DNA of 64,000 bases from Prevotella koreensis (lineage in GTDB: Bacteria; Bacteroidota; Bacteroidia; Bacteroidales; Bacteroidaceae), in the NCBI RefSeq assembly GCF_003977605.1, contig NZ_RYYU01000001.1:1688539-1752538 (forward strand). Reading direction: 5' to 3'. Of the stretch, positions 44,995 to 53,814 are shown one piece after another. Every line of letters begins with the position of its first letter. Position 1 is the first letter of the stretch. A model generated the notes under the pieces. That model was not told the DNA's origin and did no database searches. It saw only the letters and a list, made by a program, of their open reading frames with translations. Both the position numbers and the translations under genes were made by a program.

Positions 44995-46384
44995 TAGTTC
45001 GGTCGGCAGCAATCAGTTCAAGAAGACGGTCAACGGCCTCCTCTTCAGGAATGTTTTTCAATACGCACTCTTTATTTTTATAGAGGCTTATTTTGCCACG
45101 TCCTGCACCGACATATCCGTAATCGGCATCCGCCATCTCACCCGGGCCGTTCACGATGCAGCCCATTATGCCAATCTTCACACCCACCATGCCCTTGGTA
45201 GCCTCCTTTATTCGTGCTATTGTGGAACGCAAGTCATAGAGCGTTCTACCGCAACCCGGGCATGAGATATATTCTGTCTTGGTGAATTTGATGCGTGCCG
45301 CTTGTAGGATAGAATCCTGAAGAGAGATAAGTTCATCTTTCGTAGGAGCGTTGTTTCCGTCGGCGAATGCCCCACACGATATGCAAAGATTGTGTGCACG
45401 TTTGTCTATCAGTATTGCTCCGGAAGCCATTGATGCTTTAAGTTGCAGTTCCTCCCACGTCTTTGCTGTGATGTCAAGGAATAGAGTGTCATCTTTTATA
45501 ATGGCATTACGGCGCAGTTCTGCACACTCAGGCACAAGTTCCACAAGACTACGGGCAACAGGAATTTCAGCCTCCGGTTCTTCAGAGAGCGACACACGGA
45601 TAGTGTCTCCGATTCCTTCAGTAAGCAAAGCACCTATGCCTACTGCACTCTTTATGCGCCCATCCTCACCTTCGCCCGCCTCGGTTACACCGAGATGCAA
45701 CGGATAGTGCATATCTTCCTTGTCCATTGTTTCCACGAGCAACCGCACGGTAGTCACCATCACCACCGTGTTAGATGCCTTGATGGATATTACAATATCG
45801 TTGAAATCCTCACGTCGGCATATTCTCAGAAACTCCATACAACTCTCCACAATTCCCGCAGGAGTATCTCCGTAGCGCGACATGATGCGGTCTGACAGCG
45901 AACCATGATTCACTCCGATGCGCACTGCCGTATGATGTTGCTTACAGATGTTCAGGAACGGAACGAGTTTACGCTCTATCTTTTTCAGTTCGTCGGCATA
46001 TTCTTCATCCGTATATTCAAGATGTTTGAACGTGCGACCCGGGTCAACATAGTTTCCGGGATTGATTCTCACCTTCTCGCAGTACTGCGCCGCAACATCG
46101 GCAGTATGCGCAGTGAAGTGAACATCGGCAACAAGAGGAGTGTCATATCCCTCTGTGCGCAGTGCGGCAGATATATTCTTCATGTTCTCTGCCTCACGAA
46201 CACCCTGCGTGGTGAAGCGCACCAGTTCGCCTCCGGCATCAATAATACGCTTTGCCTGCGCCACCGATGCCTCAGTATCGTTGGTGTCTGTGGTTGCCAT
46301 CGACTGAATACGGATAGGATTATCACCACCGATAGCAACCTTACCGACTTTAGTTACAGAAGTTAATCTACGATTAGAACCCAT
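44987..46384 (-). CDS. ispG: IspG, 4-hydroxy-3-methylbut-2-enyl diphosphate synthase
   Basis: The 465-residue protein reduces MEcPP to HMBPP, the penultimate step of the MEP isoprenoid pathway. It has the TIM-barrel part (VAIGGDNPIRIQSMATTDTN, LVADVHFTAHTA, VRINPGNY) and the C-terminal iron-sulfur domain with CPGCGRTLYD and IMGCIVNGPGE, giving three cluster cysteines, plus AGRGKISLYKN. Many Bacteroidetes have a longer form of about 600 residues with an inserted domain; this one is shorter. It starts one base behind purE and ends the rpoN-purE run. Confidence 0.95.
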   Translation of the reverse strand: MGSNRRLTSVTKVGKVAIGGDNPIRIQSMATTDTNDTEASVAQAKRIIDAGGELVRFTTQGVREAENMKNISAALRTEGYDTPLVADVHFTAHTADVAAQYCEKVRINPGNYVDPGRTFKHLEYTDEEYADELKKIERKLVPFLNICKQHHTAVRIGVNHGSLSDRIMSRYGDTPAGIVESCMEFLRICRREDFNDIVISIKASNTVVMVTTVRLLVETMDKEDMHYPLHLGVTEAGEGEDGRIKSAVGIGALLTEGIGDTIRVSLSEEPEAEIPVARSLVELVPECAELRRNAIIKDDTLFLDITAKTWEELQLKASMASGAILIDKRAHNLCISCGAFADGNNAPTKDELISLQDSILQAARIKFTKTEYISCPGCGRTLYDLRSTIARIKEATKGMVGVKIGIMGCIVNGPGEMADADYGYVGAGRGKISLYKNKECVLKNIPEEEAVDRLLELIAADRTTT

Positions 46385-46385
46385 A

Positions 46386-46892
46386 CTAAACTCTATACTT
46401 AAACTTTACTTCCTCCAGTTCCTTGTTTGCCTTTTCAATCTTCTTGCCAAGTCCCGACTTATAATCAGCAAATCTCTTTGCAACCACTTCATCGTCGAGT
46501 GCAATCATCTGCATTGCAAGTATTGCGGCATTCATAGCACCATTTATGGCAACCGTGGCTACCGGAATGCCCGGGGGCATCTGTAGAATACTGTATAACG
46601 CATCGACACCGTCGAGCACCGAACCTTTTATAGGCACACCGATTACCGGCAATGTGGTCTGTGCCGCGATGACACCGGGCAAAGCCGCAGCCATGCCTGC
46701 ACCGGCAATAATAACCTTTATGCCACGAGAGGCGGCATTTAGTGCAAAATCTTCTACTGCTTTCGGTGTGCGGTGAGCCGAGAGAGCATTCACCTCGAAC
46801 GGTATTTCCATCTCATCGAGAAACTTCATTGCCTTTTCCATAACAGGCATATCACTCGTGCTGCCCATTATTATACTTACCTGTGGATTCAT
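46386..46892 (-). CDS. purE: PurE, N5-carboxyaminoimidazole ribonucleotide mutase
   Basis: The 168 residues are a complete class I PurE of purine synthesis: IIMGSTSDMPVMEKAMKFLD with the phosphate-binding SxSD, SAHRTPKAVEDF with the catalytic His, and IIAGAGMAAALPGVIAAQTT then PVIGVPIKGSVLDGVDALYS. The gene lies 34 bases behind the PAP2-like gene and one base before ispG. No purK is visible in this window. Confidence 0.96.
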   Translation of the reverse strand: MNPQVSIIMGSTSDMPVMEKAMKFLDEMEIPFEVNALSAHRTPKAVEDFALNAASRGIKVIIAGAGMAAALPGVIAAQTTLPVIGVPIKGSVLDGVDALYSILQMPPGIPVATVAINGAMNAAILAMQMIALDDEVVAKRFADYKSGLGKKIEKANKELEEVKFKYRV

Positions 46893-46926
46893 AAGTTATA
46901 TATTTCTATTTCATTAAAATTATATT

Positions 46927-47556
46927 CTATACTATATTTCTGTAATACATCACTGCGAGGAAAGCCACCACTATACCAATTAGGAAACCCATAGACACCT
47001 CTAAAAGAGTGTGCTGGCGGAGTATCATGCGACTCGTGCCCACCAATCCCGCCATGAAGAACAGGAAAAACAGCCACCATGTGGGATTGAAAGTGAAAAG
47101 GAACGAGAACGCTATGAGCGCACCTATCACGCCGCCAATGGCTGCAGAATGGGTGGATACCTTCCAACGAAGATTGACGAGAGCACACACCACCTGCAAA
47201 ACGAGTGCCGCAACAATCACCGTACCGATGAAATGCGGCATGTGGAGCAGGTTTAAGATGTAATAACATATAAAGTAACAAACGATTGCTATAACGTATG
47301 GCACCATGCGTCGTTCCTTAGAACCTATCTGAATGGGTGTCCAGCCGTGGTAATAGTGATACAAACGAATAAGATACGTGGGAATTGCCACCGTGAATAG
47401 ATAGACAATGAACAGCACGCGCAACTTTATCCAAGTATCGAGCATGCCGAGATATGTGAACATGAACAGTACTATCATGCCGAATACAGGCAGATAGAAC
47501 GGTGATATAATGGAACTTATCACCCTAGAAGCAAGTATCAATCTCTTCTCTGTCAT
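46927..47556 (-). CDS. PAP2-like membrane protein
   Basis: A 209-residue protein with about six membrane helices. KVSTHSAAIGG and RQHTLLEVSMGFLIGIVVAF match the second and third PAP2 motifs, with Glu in place of the usual Asp in the last; the first motif (K-x6-RP) may be represented by SKERRMVPY. It is thus a PAP2 relative whose phosphatase activity is uncertain. The ATG overlaps the rpoN stop by four bases, so translation is coupled. Confidence 0.82.
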   Translation of the reverse strand: MTEKRLILASRVISSIISPFYLPVFGMIVLFMFTYLGMLDTWIKLRVLFIVYLFTVAIPTYLIRLYHYYHGWTPIQIGSKERRMVPYVIAIVCYFICYYILNLLHMPHFIGTVIVAALVLQVVCALVNLRWKVSTHSAAIGGVIGALIAFSFLFTFNPTWWLFFLFFMAGLVGTSRMILRQHTLLEVSMGFLIGIVVAFLAVMYYRNIV

Positions 47557-49058
47557 GACTTTCTCAATCTTGCTACCGGTATTCCCATCTGTTCACGATA
47601 TTTCGAAACCGTGCGTCGTGCAATGGGAAATCCACGTCGTTTCATCTCTTTGCTAAGAGCCTCATCACCCAATGGTTTGCGCTTATCCTCACCATCGATT
47701 ATCTCACGGAGAATTGTTTTCAGTTTCCTTGTGGACAGTTCTTCGCCGCTTTCGGTCTTTATGCTGTCACTAAAGAAGTGTCTGAGTCTGAACGTACCCC
47801 ATCTTGTCTGTGCATATTTACGATTGCTCACCCTCGATACGGTGCTTATGTCAAGTCCCGTTCGGTCGGCAACATCTTTCAGTATCATCGGCTTGAGGTC
47901 GCCTTCATCGCCATCTCTGAAATATTTTCTCTGTATATCGATGATTGCACGCATGGTAACATACAACGTATTGCGACGTTGTTTTATAGCCTCAATGAAG
48001 CCTTGTGCCCTATCTATTTTCTCTTTTGCATAAATCAAAGCCTCTTTCTCTTTGGTGTTCAAACTGCCCTTGTCTTTCTGATACATCTTTACGAGGTCTG
48101 AGAAAGAGTCGCTCACATAGAGTTCGGGCACTCTTCCTTTCGTTATCGAGAATGTTATAGTGCCGTCATCGGAAGTATCTACGATGAAGTCGGGCGTTAT
48201 CTGCTGCATGTTTCGTCCCTCTGCCTCTCCCAAAGATGCACCGGGTTTCGGGTTAAGACGCTGTACTTCCTCGTGAATACGTGCCATATCATCATCGCTG
48301 ATGCCCATTGTATGCGCTATTTTGTCCCAACGCTTGCCGATGAAGTCGTCATAGTGGTTGTCTATTATGTCGCGCAATATCAGTCTTATAGGATTCGCTT
48401 GCTTGCGTTCTATCTGTATCAGCAAACATTCTTTCAGTGTTCGCGCCCCTATTCCGGCAGGATCGAACTCCTGTATTTCCTCCAATATCTCGTTTACTTC
48501 ATTTTCAGAAGTATATATATTATGGTATATGGCAAGTTCGTCAACTATAATATCTGTCTTTTTTCTCAGTAATCCGTCGTTGTCGAGAGACCCCACGATA
48601 TACTCCATTATTTCCCGTTGTTGGTCGTTGAGGTCAAGTTCACCCATCTGTTCTTTCAGTTTGTCGTAGAAAGAAGTACGATCGCCGTAGGTTATCTCCT
48701 CATAATCTGCATTTGCATAACTCCCAATCGACGGACCACTCGCTTCCGGCATCTCATCATCACCAACCATATTCTGCAGCACATTGTCGAGTTCGTCTTT
48801 TCTTTCCTCCCTCTCCGTGCGCTGTTCAAAATTCTCATCATCTTCTTCTATATCGATAGGAGATGATTCATCAGCATATTCTTCGTTATCGGTAGAGGCC
48901 GTTTCCAATGCCGGATTATCGTCTATTTCGGCTTGAACACTCTGTTCGAGTTCGGCAATAGGCATCTCCAGCAACTTCACCTGCAACATTTGCTGTTGCG
49001 TAAGTTTCTGTTGCTGCACCAGTTTTTGTTCCTGAGTCTGTATTAATCTTTGCGACAT
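47553..49058 (-). CDS. rpoN: RNA polymerase sigma-54 factor
   Basis: The 501 residues show all three regions of RpoN. Region I is Gln-rich (KLVQQQKLTQQQMLQVKLLE, residues 12-31), region II acidic (about 60-110), and region III contains the core-binding part, the HTH and the RpoN box ARRTVSKYREQMGIP near the end (about 478-492). Sigma-54 binds -24/-12 promoters and needs an enhancer-binding ATPase; in Bacteroidetes RteB-type regulators of CTnDOT elements belong to that class. The gene lies five bases behind an unassigned gene and overlaps the PAP2-like gene. Confidence 0.96.
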   Translation of the reverse strand: MSQRLIQTQEQKLVQQQKLTQQQMLQVKLLEMPIAELEQSVQAEIDDNPALETASTDNEEYADESSPIDIEEDDENFEQRTEREERKDELDNVLQNMVGDDEMPEASGPSIGSYANADYEEITYGDRTSFYDKLKEQMGELDLNDQQREIMEYIVGSLDNDGLLRKKTDIIVDELAIYHNIYTSENEVNEILEEIQEFDPAGIGARTLKECLLIQIERKQANPIRLILRDIIDNHYDDFIGKRWDKIAHTMGISDDDMARIHEEVQRLNPKPGASLGEAEGRNMQQITPDFIVDTSDDGTITFSITKGRVPELYVSDSFSDLVKMYQKDKGSLNTKEKEALIYAKEKIDRAQGFIEAIKQRRNTLYVTMRAIIDIQRKYFRDGDEGDLKPMILKDVADRTGLDISTVSRVSNRKYAQTRWGTFRLRHFFSDSIKTESGEELSTRKLKTILREIIDGEDKRKPLGDEALSKEMKRRGFPIARRTVSKYREQMGIPVARLRKS

Positions 49059-49063
49059 AATGA

Positions 49064-49708
49064 TTAAAAATACTCCACCAATAGTGCCGACAATGCCGAC
49101 AGTTCTTCCAAATTATCATTCCCGAACCGTTGCCACACTTGTTGACATGGGTTGAGAAGATTGCTGAATATCATTTCTTCGTTTTTCAAGTATGGGTCGA
49201 ATATCCGGAATATATCCATCACTTCAACCACCACACTCGGTTTTATCTTCATTTTTTTTGCCAAATGCTGTATCTCCGGTGTGTCCTCAACCATAGTTAT
49301 CGGTGTTAATCGGAAATAAAGATTTAGAATCATCACCAACATCACCGGTTTTAAATCCGGTCTTCCGTCTATCGGACGAAAATATTTCTCAAAACTTTCA
49401 TTCACCTCAACGCCGTCATAGAATTCTTCTGCATTGCTGAATCCGTTCATCTGGCGCAACATTCTCACTCCCTTGGCAAGTTTCTGGGGACTGTTACCAT
49501 AGGTACTCCAAAGCCTTTCTATTCTCGGAGTGTCAATACTGCGCAGCCTGAACATCTTTTCATGCAACACCTTAGGCGGTATGTGCAATTCTATACTCAA
49601 GTCAACAAGCGGTTTGCTATACAAAGGCTTCACTCCCGCCGGCTTCTTAAGATATAGTTGCATCAGCAAAAGCCAGTATTCATCACGCCATAAATAATCC
49701 CTTGCCAT
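49064..49708 (-). CDS. Conserved-looking protein upstream of rpoN, unassigned
   Basis: The start at 49708 (MARDYLWRDEYWLLLMQLYL) is chosen because a TATCTTTG promoter lies just upstream, inside the longer frame that begins at 49786. The 214-residue soluble protein is helical, with HIPPKVLHEKMFRLRSIDTP, ERLWSTYGNSPQKLAKGVRM and a C-terminal MIFSNLLNPCQQVWQRFGND. I do not recognise a family. It is co-transcribed with rpoN, five bases upstream, so a role with sigma-54 or in the same process is possible. Confidence 0.85.
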   Translation of the reverse strand: MARDYLWRDEYWLLLMQLYLKKPAGVKPLYSKPLVDLSIELHIPPKVLHEKMFRLRSIDTPRIERLWSTYGNSPQKLAKGVRMLRQMNGFSNAEEFYDGVEVNESFEKYFRPIDGRPDLKPVMLVMILNLYFRLTPITMVEDTPEIQHLAKKMKIKPSVVVEVMDIFRIFDPYLKNEEMIFSNLLNPCQQVWQRFGNDNLEELSALSALLVEYF

Positions 49709-49727
49709 AACCTTTTTCTTTTGAATA

Positions 49728-49735
49728 CAAAGATA
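49728..49735 (-). promoter_or_regulatory. -7 element of the rpoN run
   Basis: TATCTTTG on the minus strand, about 20 bases before the ATG at 49708, leaving a leader of roughly 15 bases. The run downstream (unassigned gene, rpoN, PAP2-like, purE, ispG) has gaps of at most 34 bases and probably starts here. Confidence 0.7.
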
Positions 49736-49802
49736 TACAAAAATCAGATAACAATAAAATAATATGAGAAAAAAATCTCTTGCCAATTCTTTTCATAACC
49801 AC

Positions 49803-50891
49803 TCACCGTCCTATGCATACCGATAACACACGAGGAACAAATCTGTCAAGTGCTTTATATAGCGAATAAAGGAGCAATATGCTCGAAAAATAAGAAAGAA
49901 GCAGCAACGTTATATATCCCATGTCGCTATCCGGATTGATAAGCAAGATGAATATTTTTATTATCTTGCTGTTTATTAGTCCGTGTGAAAGATATATGAA
50001 TAAAGCACTGCCAAAATATTTTTTCGTACCTGTAATTAACTTTCCTTTGGAAATATATGAAGCAAATGAAATTGATAACAACAGACCAACCATTATATTC
50101 AAGAATTTCAGAAGGAATATATTCTTTATCTCGTAATATCCTCCTATTGTCAATAAAATACTTATAAGAATATATATTAACAATAAAAACTTGAACCAGC
50201 AAGTAGAAAAAAGCATAATGTCTTTTCCTTTTAAAGAAAAGAAAGCACCCAATGAAAAGAAAAACATCGCTTCTTTCGGGTAATATATAAAAGGTATTTC
50301 TATCGAAGTATATATCCATAATCCGAACACAATAAGAAGAAATATGACTCCGACCTTTCTTAAAAGCCAACCGATTGCAGGTGATATAACAACCATTACT
50401 ATCAGGTCACGGATATACCATAACGGCATATTCAGAGGAGCATTAGATGAAGGAATATCAACTCCTGCGAGATGGCCATCATATATCCAATAGCATGACA
50501 GCAAATTAAGTATAGAAAAATCAATATGATTGCCGAATTTCATCATTGATATTAATGTGGAAGAAAGTACAGCGACCAACATTATTACGGCAATAGTATT
50601 CCATATTATATAAGGAAACAACAATGATTTTACCCTACTCTTTATTTTCTTGAAGTATTTATCAAAAGAAAAATTACCTCCAAGGAAAAACAGATAACCT
50701 GAAATGAAGAAATAAACAGGAACACTCTGTCCTCTGAAGAAAGCATTCGTAATTTCACAGAACCAAAAAAGCATGGGGAAATCGTGCTTACCGACATTAT
50801 CGAAACACGAAGTTCCGAAATAATGTTCGGTAAGTACGGTAAGAACAAGAAAAGCCTTAAGAAAATCAAGGCTTTCTATACGTTTTCCCAT
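49803..50891 (-). CDS. Acyltransferase 3 family membrane protein
   Basis: The 362 residues form about ten membrane helices. The family opening is RIESLDFLKAFLVLTVLTEH with the catalytic-type His, followed by FFRGQSVPVYFFISGYLFFL and LWYIRDLIVMVVISPAIGWL. Enzymes of this family O-acylate surface polysaccharides or other envelope sugars at the inner membrane. The gene lies 19 bases behind nadA. Its relative forms the N-terminal half of the fusion gene at 53.8-56.2 kb. Confidence 0.88.
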   Translation of the reverse strand: MGKRIESLDFLKAFLVLTVLTEHYFGTSCFDNVGKHDFPMLFWFCEITNAFFRGQSVPVYFFISGYLFFLGGNFSFDKYFKKIKSRVKSLLFPYIIWNTIAVIMLVAVLSSTLISMMKFGNHIDFSILNLLSCYWIYDGHLAGVDIPSSNAPLNMPLWYIRDLIVMVVISPAIGWLLRKVGVIFLLIVFGLWIYTSIEIPFIYYPKEAMFFFSLGAFFSLKGKDIMLFSTCWFKFLLLIYILISILLTIGGYYEIKNIFLLKFLNIMVGLLLSISFASYISKGKLITGTKKYFGSALFIYLSHGLINSKIIKIFILLINPDSDMGYITLLLLSYFSSILLLYSLYKALDRFVPRVLSVCIGR

Positions 50892-50910
50892 ATATGATAT
50901 AAATGCTGTT

Positions 50911-51900
50911 TCAACTCAATTCCAGCATACGCTCAATAGGCTTCACGGCCTCTTTGCGTATATCTTCAGGAACATCAACCGTAGGCCACTCGTATTTCAA
51001 AGCATTATATATCTTACTGAGAGAATTTAGTTTCATGTAATTACATTCATTGCAAGAACATCCGATAGTGTCTTCACTCATTTCCGGAGGAACGGGATAG
51101 AATGTTTTTCCTTCACACTGACGTTCTATTTCATGAAGTATTCCTGACTCCGTAGCAATGATAAACTCTTTCTTATCACTCTCTATACAATGCTTCAATA
51201 TAACCGCAGTGGAACCAACAACATCGGCAAGTGTAAGCACCGAACCTTTACATTCGGGATGTGCAAGTACCAAAGCATCCGGATGTTCTTTCTTCAATCT
51301 TATTATACCTTCCACCGAGAAACGCTCATGCACATGGCAACCGCCATTCCACAACAACATTTCCCTACCGGTTACAGAATTGATATAAGACCCAAGATTA
51401 TAGTCGGGACCGAAAATAATCTTTTCATCTTTCGGCATACTGTCAACTATCTTCTTGGCATTTCCGCTTGTAACAACAATGTCTGTCAGTGCTTTCACGT
51501 CAGCGGTTGTATTTACATAACTCACCACTTTATATCCCGGATGTTCCTCTTTGTATTTCTTAAGGTCTTCTGCCTTACATGAATCGGCAAGCGAACAACC
51601 GGCATTAAGATCAGGACATAGAACCATTTTCTCAGGACAAAGTATCTTACAGGTCTCTGCCATGAAATGCACTCCACACATCACTATTATTTTAGCGTCA
51701 GTCTTTGCAGCCTTCTGAGCCAATGCCAACGAATCACCGATAAAATCGGCAACCTCCTGTATCTCGCCCACAGTATAGTAATGAGCAAGAATCACAGCAT
51801 CTTTTTCTTTGCAAAGACGTCTTATCTCAGTCTTCAAATCAGTTCCTTCTGCTATCGGTTCGTCAACGAACCCTTTCTCCTTCCATTCGTTTTTCAACAT
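50911..51900 (-). CDS. nadA: NadA, quinolinate synthase
   Basis: The 329-residue enzyme condenses iminoaspartate with DHAP to quinolinate in NAD synthesis. It contains AHYYTVGEIQEVADFIGDSL, VMCGVHFMAETCKILCPEKM, NGGCHVHERF and GCSCNECNYMKLNSL; the Cys of the first, second and last groups hold the 4Fe-4S cluster. No nadB or nadC is present in the window. It is the first gene left of the DnaA-box cluster, reading away from it. Confidence 0.96.
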   Translation of the reverse strand: MLKNEWKEKGFVDEPIAEGTDLKTEIRRLCKEKDAVILAHYYTVGEIQEVADFIGDSLALAQKAAKTDAKIIVMCGVHFMAETCKILCPEKMVLCPDLNAGCSLADSCKAEDLKKYKEEHPGYKVVSYVNTTADVKALTDIVVTSGNAKKIVDSMPKDEKIIFGPDYNLGSYINSVTGREMLLWNGGCHVHERFSVEGIIRLKKEHPDALVLAHPECKGSVLTLADVVGSTAVILKHCIESDKKEFIIATESGILHEIERQCEGKTFYPVPPEMSEDTIGCSCNECNYMKLNSLSKIYNALKYEWPTVDVPEDIRKEAVKPIERMLELS

Positions 51901-51964
51901 AACATTATTATTTTATCTTTTTCTTTTTTTCTTCAAAATAAGATAGAATATGAGTATGATATGG

Positions 51965-52270
51965 TGTGGAAAATGTGGAAAACTTTTCAGTTTGTTTTCT
52001 GTTATTTTGTTTTCAACACCTTGCTCGCTTTTATAAACAGTTTATCAAGAGTATTATTCTTTATTTATTAGTAATTTAAGTGGTTTATCCACAATTTTAT
52101 TTTCTGTCTGCAAATTTAATAAGTTTATATCTTTTTCTATCAATTTTCTGTGGAAAAGTTTTTCAAAAAGCGTAAATAAAACCACAGTTATACGCATAAT
52201 TAATAGTGCTATGTTATATGTGTGGATATAAGATAAGTTATTAACATGGTTTTCCACATGGTTATCAACA
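51965..52270. other. Candidate chromosomal replication origin (DnaA-box cluster)
   Basis: Within 306 AT-rich, gene-free bases are at least six DnaA-box-like 9-mers: TGTGGAAAA twice in tandem (51965-51973, 51974-51982), a perfect TTATCCACA (52085-52093), TGTGGAAAA (52149-52157), TTTTCCACA (52250-52258) and TTATCAACA (52262-52270). TGTGGATAT (52221-52229) and TTTTCAACA (about 52011) are weaker. Genes leave it on both sides: nadA to the left and the glycosyltransferase to the right. No dnaA gene is nearby. The neighbouring DNA to 52312 and from 51901 is AT-rich and could unwind. Confidence 0.7.
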
Positions 52271-52312
52271 CATATTTTTTATGATATTGGTAGGTTTAAG
52301 GAATTCTTTTAT

Positions 52313-52320
52313 TATTTTTG
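52313..52320 (+). promoter_or_regulatory. -7 element of the glycosyltransferase gene
   Basis: TATTTTTG fits TAnnTTTG and lies 23 bases before the ATG at 52344. Confidence 0.55.
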
Positions 52321-52343
52321 CATTTGCGTTATAGAAGAAAGAG

Positions 52344-53738
52344 ATGACAAAAAAGATATTGATATTCGGACTACTCACATTATTGATAGGTATTGCAGGT
52401 TTACAGACAGGAATATTCTGGGACAACACAACGTTTGTGTCTGCGATGGGAAACGCTTTATATGAAAACGGGATATTTACTTGGGGAAGTATTCCTACGG
52501 CTACCGATCCGGGTCATCCACCGTTCATTGCGACGTTAATGGCTGCTTCATGGAGTATTTTTGGGAGGTCGTTAATGGTTTCTCATCTTGTTCTCTTACC
52601 ATTTGTTTTCGGTATATTATGGCAGGTTTGGGATCTATGTAGTTATTATTTCAATAGGAGAAGTGATGCTATTGCAGCATTTTTGTTTGTCATTGCCGAT
52701 GCTACGCTGCTGTCTCAGATGACACTTGTAACGACAGAAGTGCCACTTATATTCTTTTTTCTGCTTGCCTTGAACGGAATGTTACGTGGTTGTATGTGGA
52801 AGAAATCATTGGGACTGGCTTTTCTCGGCATTGTATCCTTGCGTGGAATGATGCTATGTGGAGGACTGTTTTTAGTTGATATTTTTCTTCATCGAGGTTT
52901 TATCAAGTGGAAATCATACGTAATTGGTTCTTTGCCTGCGCTTATTTTCATTGTTTGGCGACTGATATTCAAAGGTTGGATAATATCAAATCCTGAAAGC
53001 ACTTGGGGTGATGCTACCGGTTATGGCTCTCTCATCGGATTTTTCAAGAATTTCTCTTGGAATATTGCTGTTGTTGTTCAGCGGTTTATTGATTTTGGTA
53101 GGATTGTACCATTATTGTTCATAGTAATTACTCTTCTGTTGCGTCGAGGTTGGAAGAACATTCAATATCGCAATATATTGGTTGTCGCCATCGGTTCCAC
53201 TTCTGTGGTTTGGGGTATAAGTTTGTTTATAGTGAATCCCATTGGTCACCGTTATTTCACGGTTAGTTATTTGCTGTTGGCATTGCTTGCTGTTATGATG
53301 TTGCGCGAATATGTGCACCGTAAAGCGATTTATTTCTTTATGCTCTTGGCCTTAATAGCAGGCAATTTCATTGTTTATCCCGATAAAATGGCGCAAGGAT
53401 GGGATTCTTCTTTGGCACAATTAAATTACTGGGATGTTCGTCGTGATATGATAGACTATATAGATGATAGAAAAATTGATGTCAAGAATGTCGCTACTTT
53501 CTTTCCCAACAACGGAGAAATAGACGGTGTAGATTTGAACAATGACCATCGACAATGGGCCGATTTTACCGGAAAGGAGCAATATGTATTCTATTCCAAC
53601 GTTTTCAATCTATCGGATGAAGAAATAGAACTCATCAATCGTGACTATCGAATGGTGAAGCAGTTCAGCAAAATGGGAGTCAGAACAGAGTTGTATAAGA
53701 AAAGGCAATACACCGTATTTTCTCAGAAAAATAAATGA
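52344..53738 (+). CDS. GT39-like membrane glycosyltransferase
   Basis: The 464-residue protein has some ten membrane helices. An early loop contains IFWDNTTFVSAMGNALYENG and TATDPGHPPFIATLMAASWS, the Asp-containing first periplasmic loop seen in GT39/PMT and ArnT-type glycosyltransferases that use polyprenyl-phosphate sugars. A soluble C-terminal part of about 80 residues follows. It probably transfers a sugar to lipid or protein on the periplasmic side; donor and acceptor are unknown. It stands alone between the DnaA-box cluster and a bidirectional terminator. Confidence 0.8.
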   Translation: MTKKILIFGLLTLLIGIAGLQTGIFWDNTTFVSAMGNALYENGIFTWGSIPTATDPGHPPFIATLMAASWSIFGRSLMVSHLVLLPFVFGILWQVWDLCSYYFNRRSDAIAAFLFVIADATLLSQMTLVTTEVPLIFFFLLALNGMLRGCMWKKSLGLAFLGIVSLRGMMLCGGLFLVDIFLHRGFIKWKSYVIGSLPALIFIVWRLIFKGWIISNPESTWGDATGYGSLIGFFKNFSWNIAVVVQRFIDFGRIVPLLFIVITLLLRRGWKNIQYRNILVVAIGSTSVVWGISLFIVNPIGHRYFTVSYLLLALLAVMMLREYVHRKAIYFFMLLALIAGNFIVYPDKMAQGWDSSLAQLNYWDVRRDMIDYIDDRKIDVKNVATFFPNNGEIDGVDLNNDHRQWADFTGKEQYVFYSNVFNLSDEEIELINRDYRMVKQFSKMGVRTELYKKRQYTVFSQKNK

Positions 53739-53739
53739 A

Positions 53740-53775
53740 AAATAGCTAGACTGCGATATTACAGTCTAGCTATTT
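53740..53775. terminator. Bidirectional terminator
   Basis: AAATAGCTAGACTG (53740-53753) pairs perfectly with CAGTCTAGCTATTT (53762-53775) between two convergent genes; T runs follow on both strands. Confidence 0.85.
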
Positions 53776-53814
53776 AAGGAAATATTTAAGTGAAAATTAT
53801 TTTTTCAAAAACAG

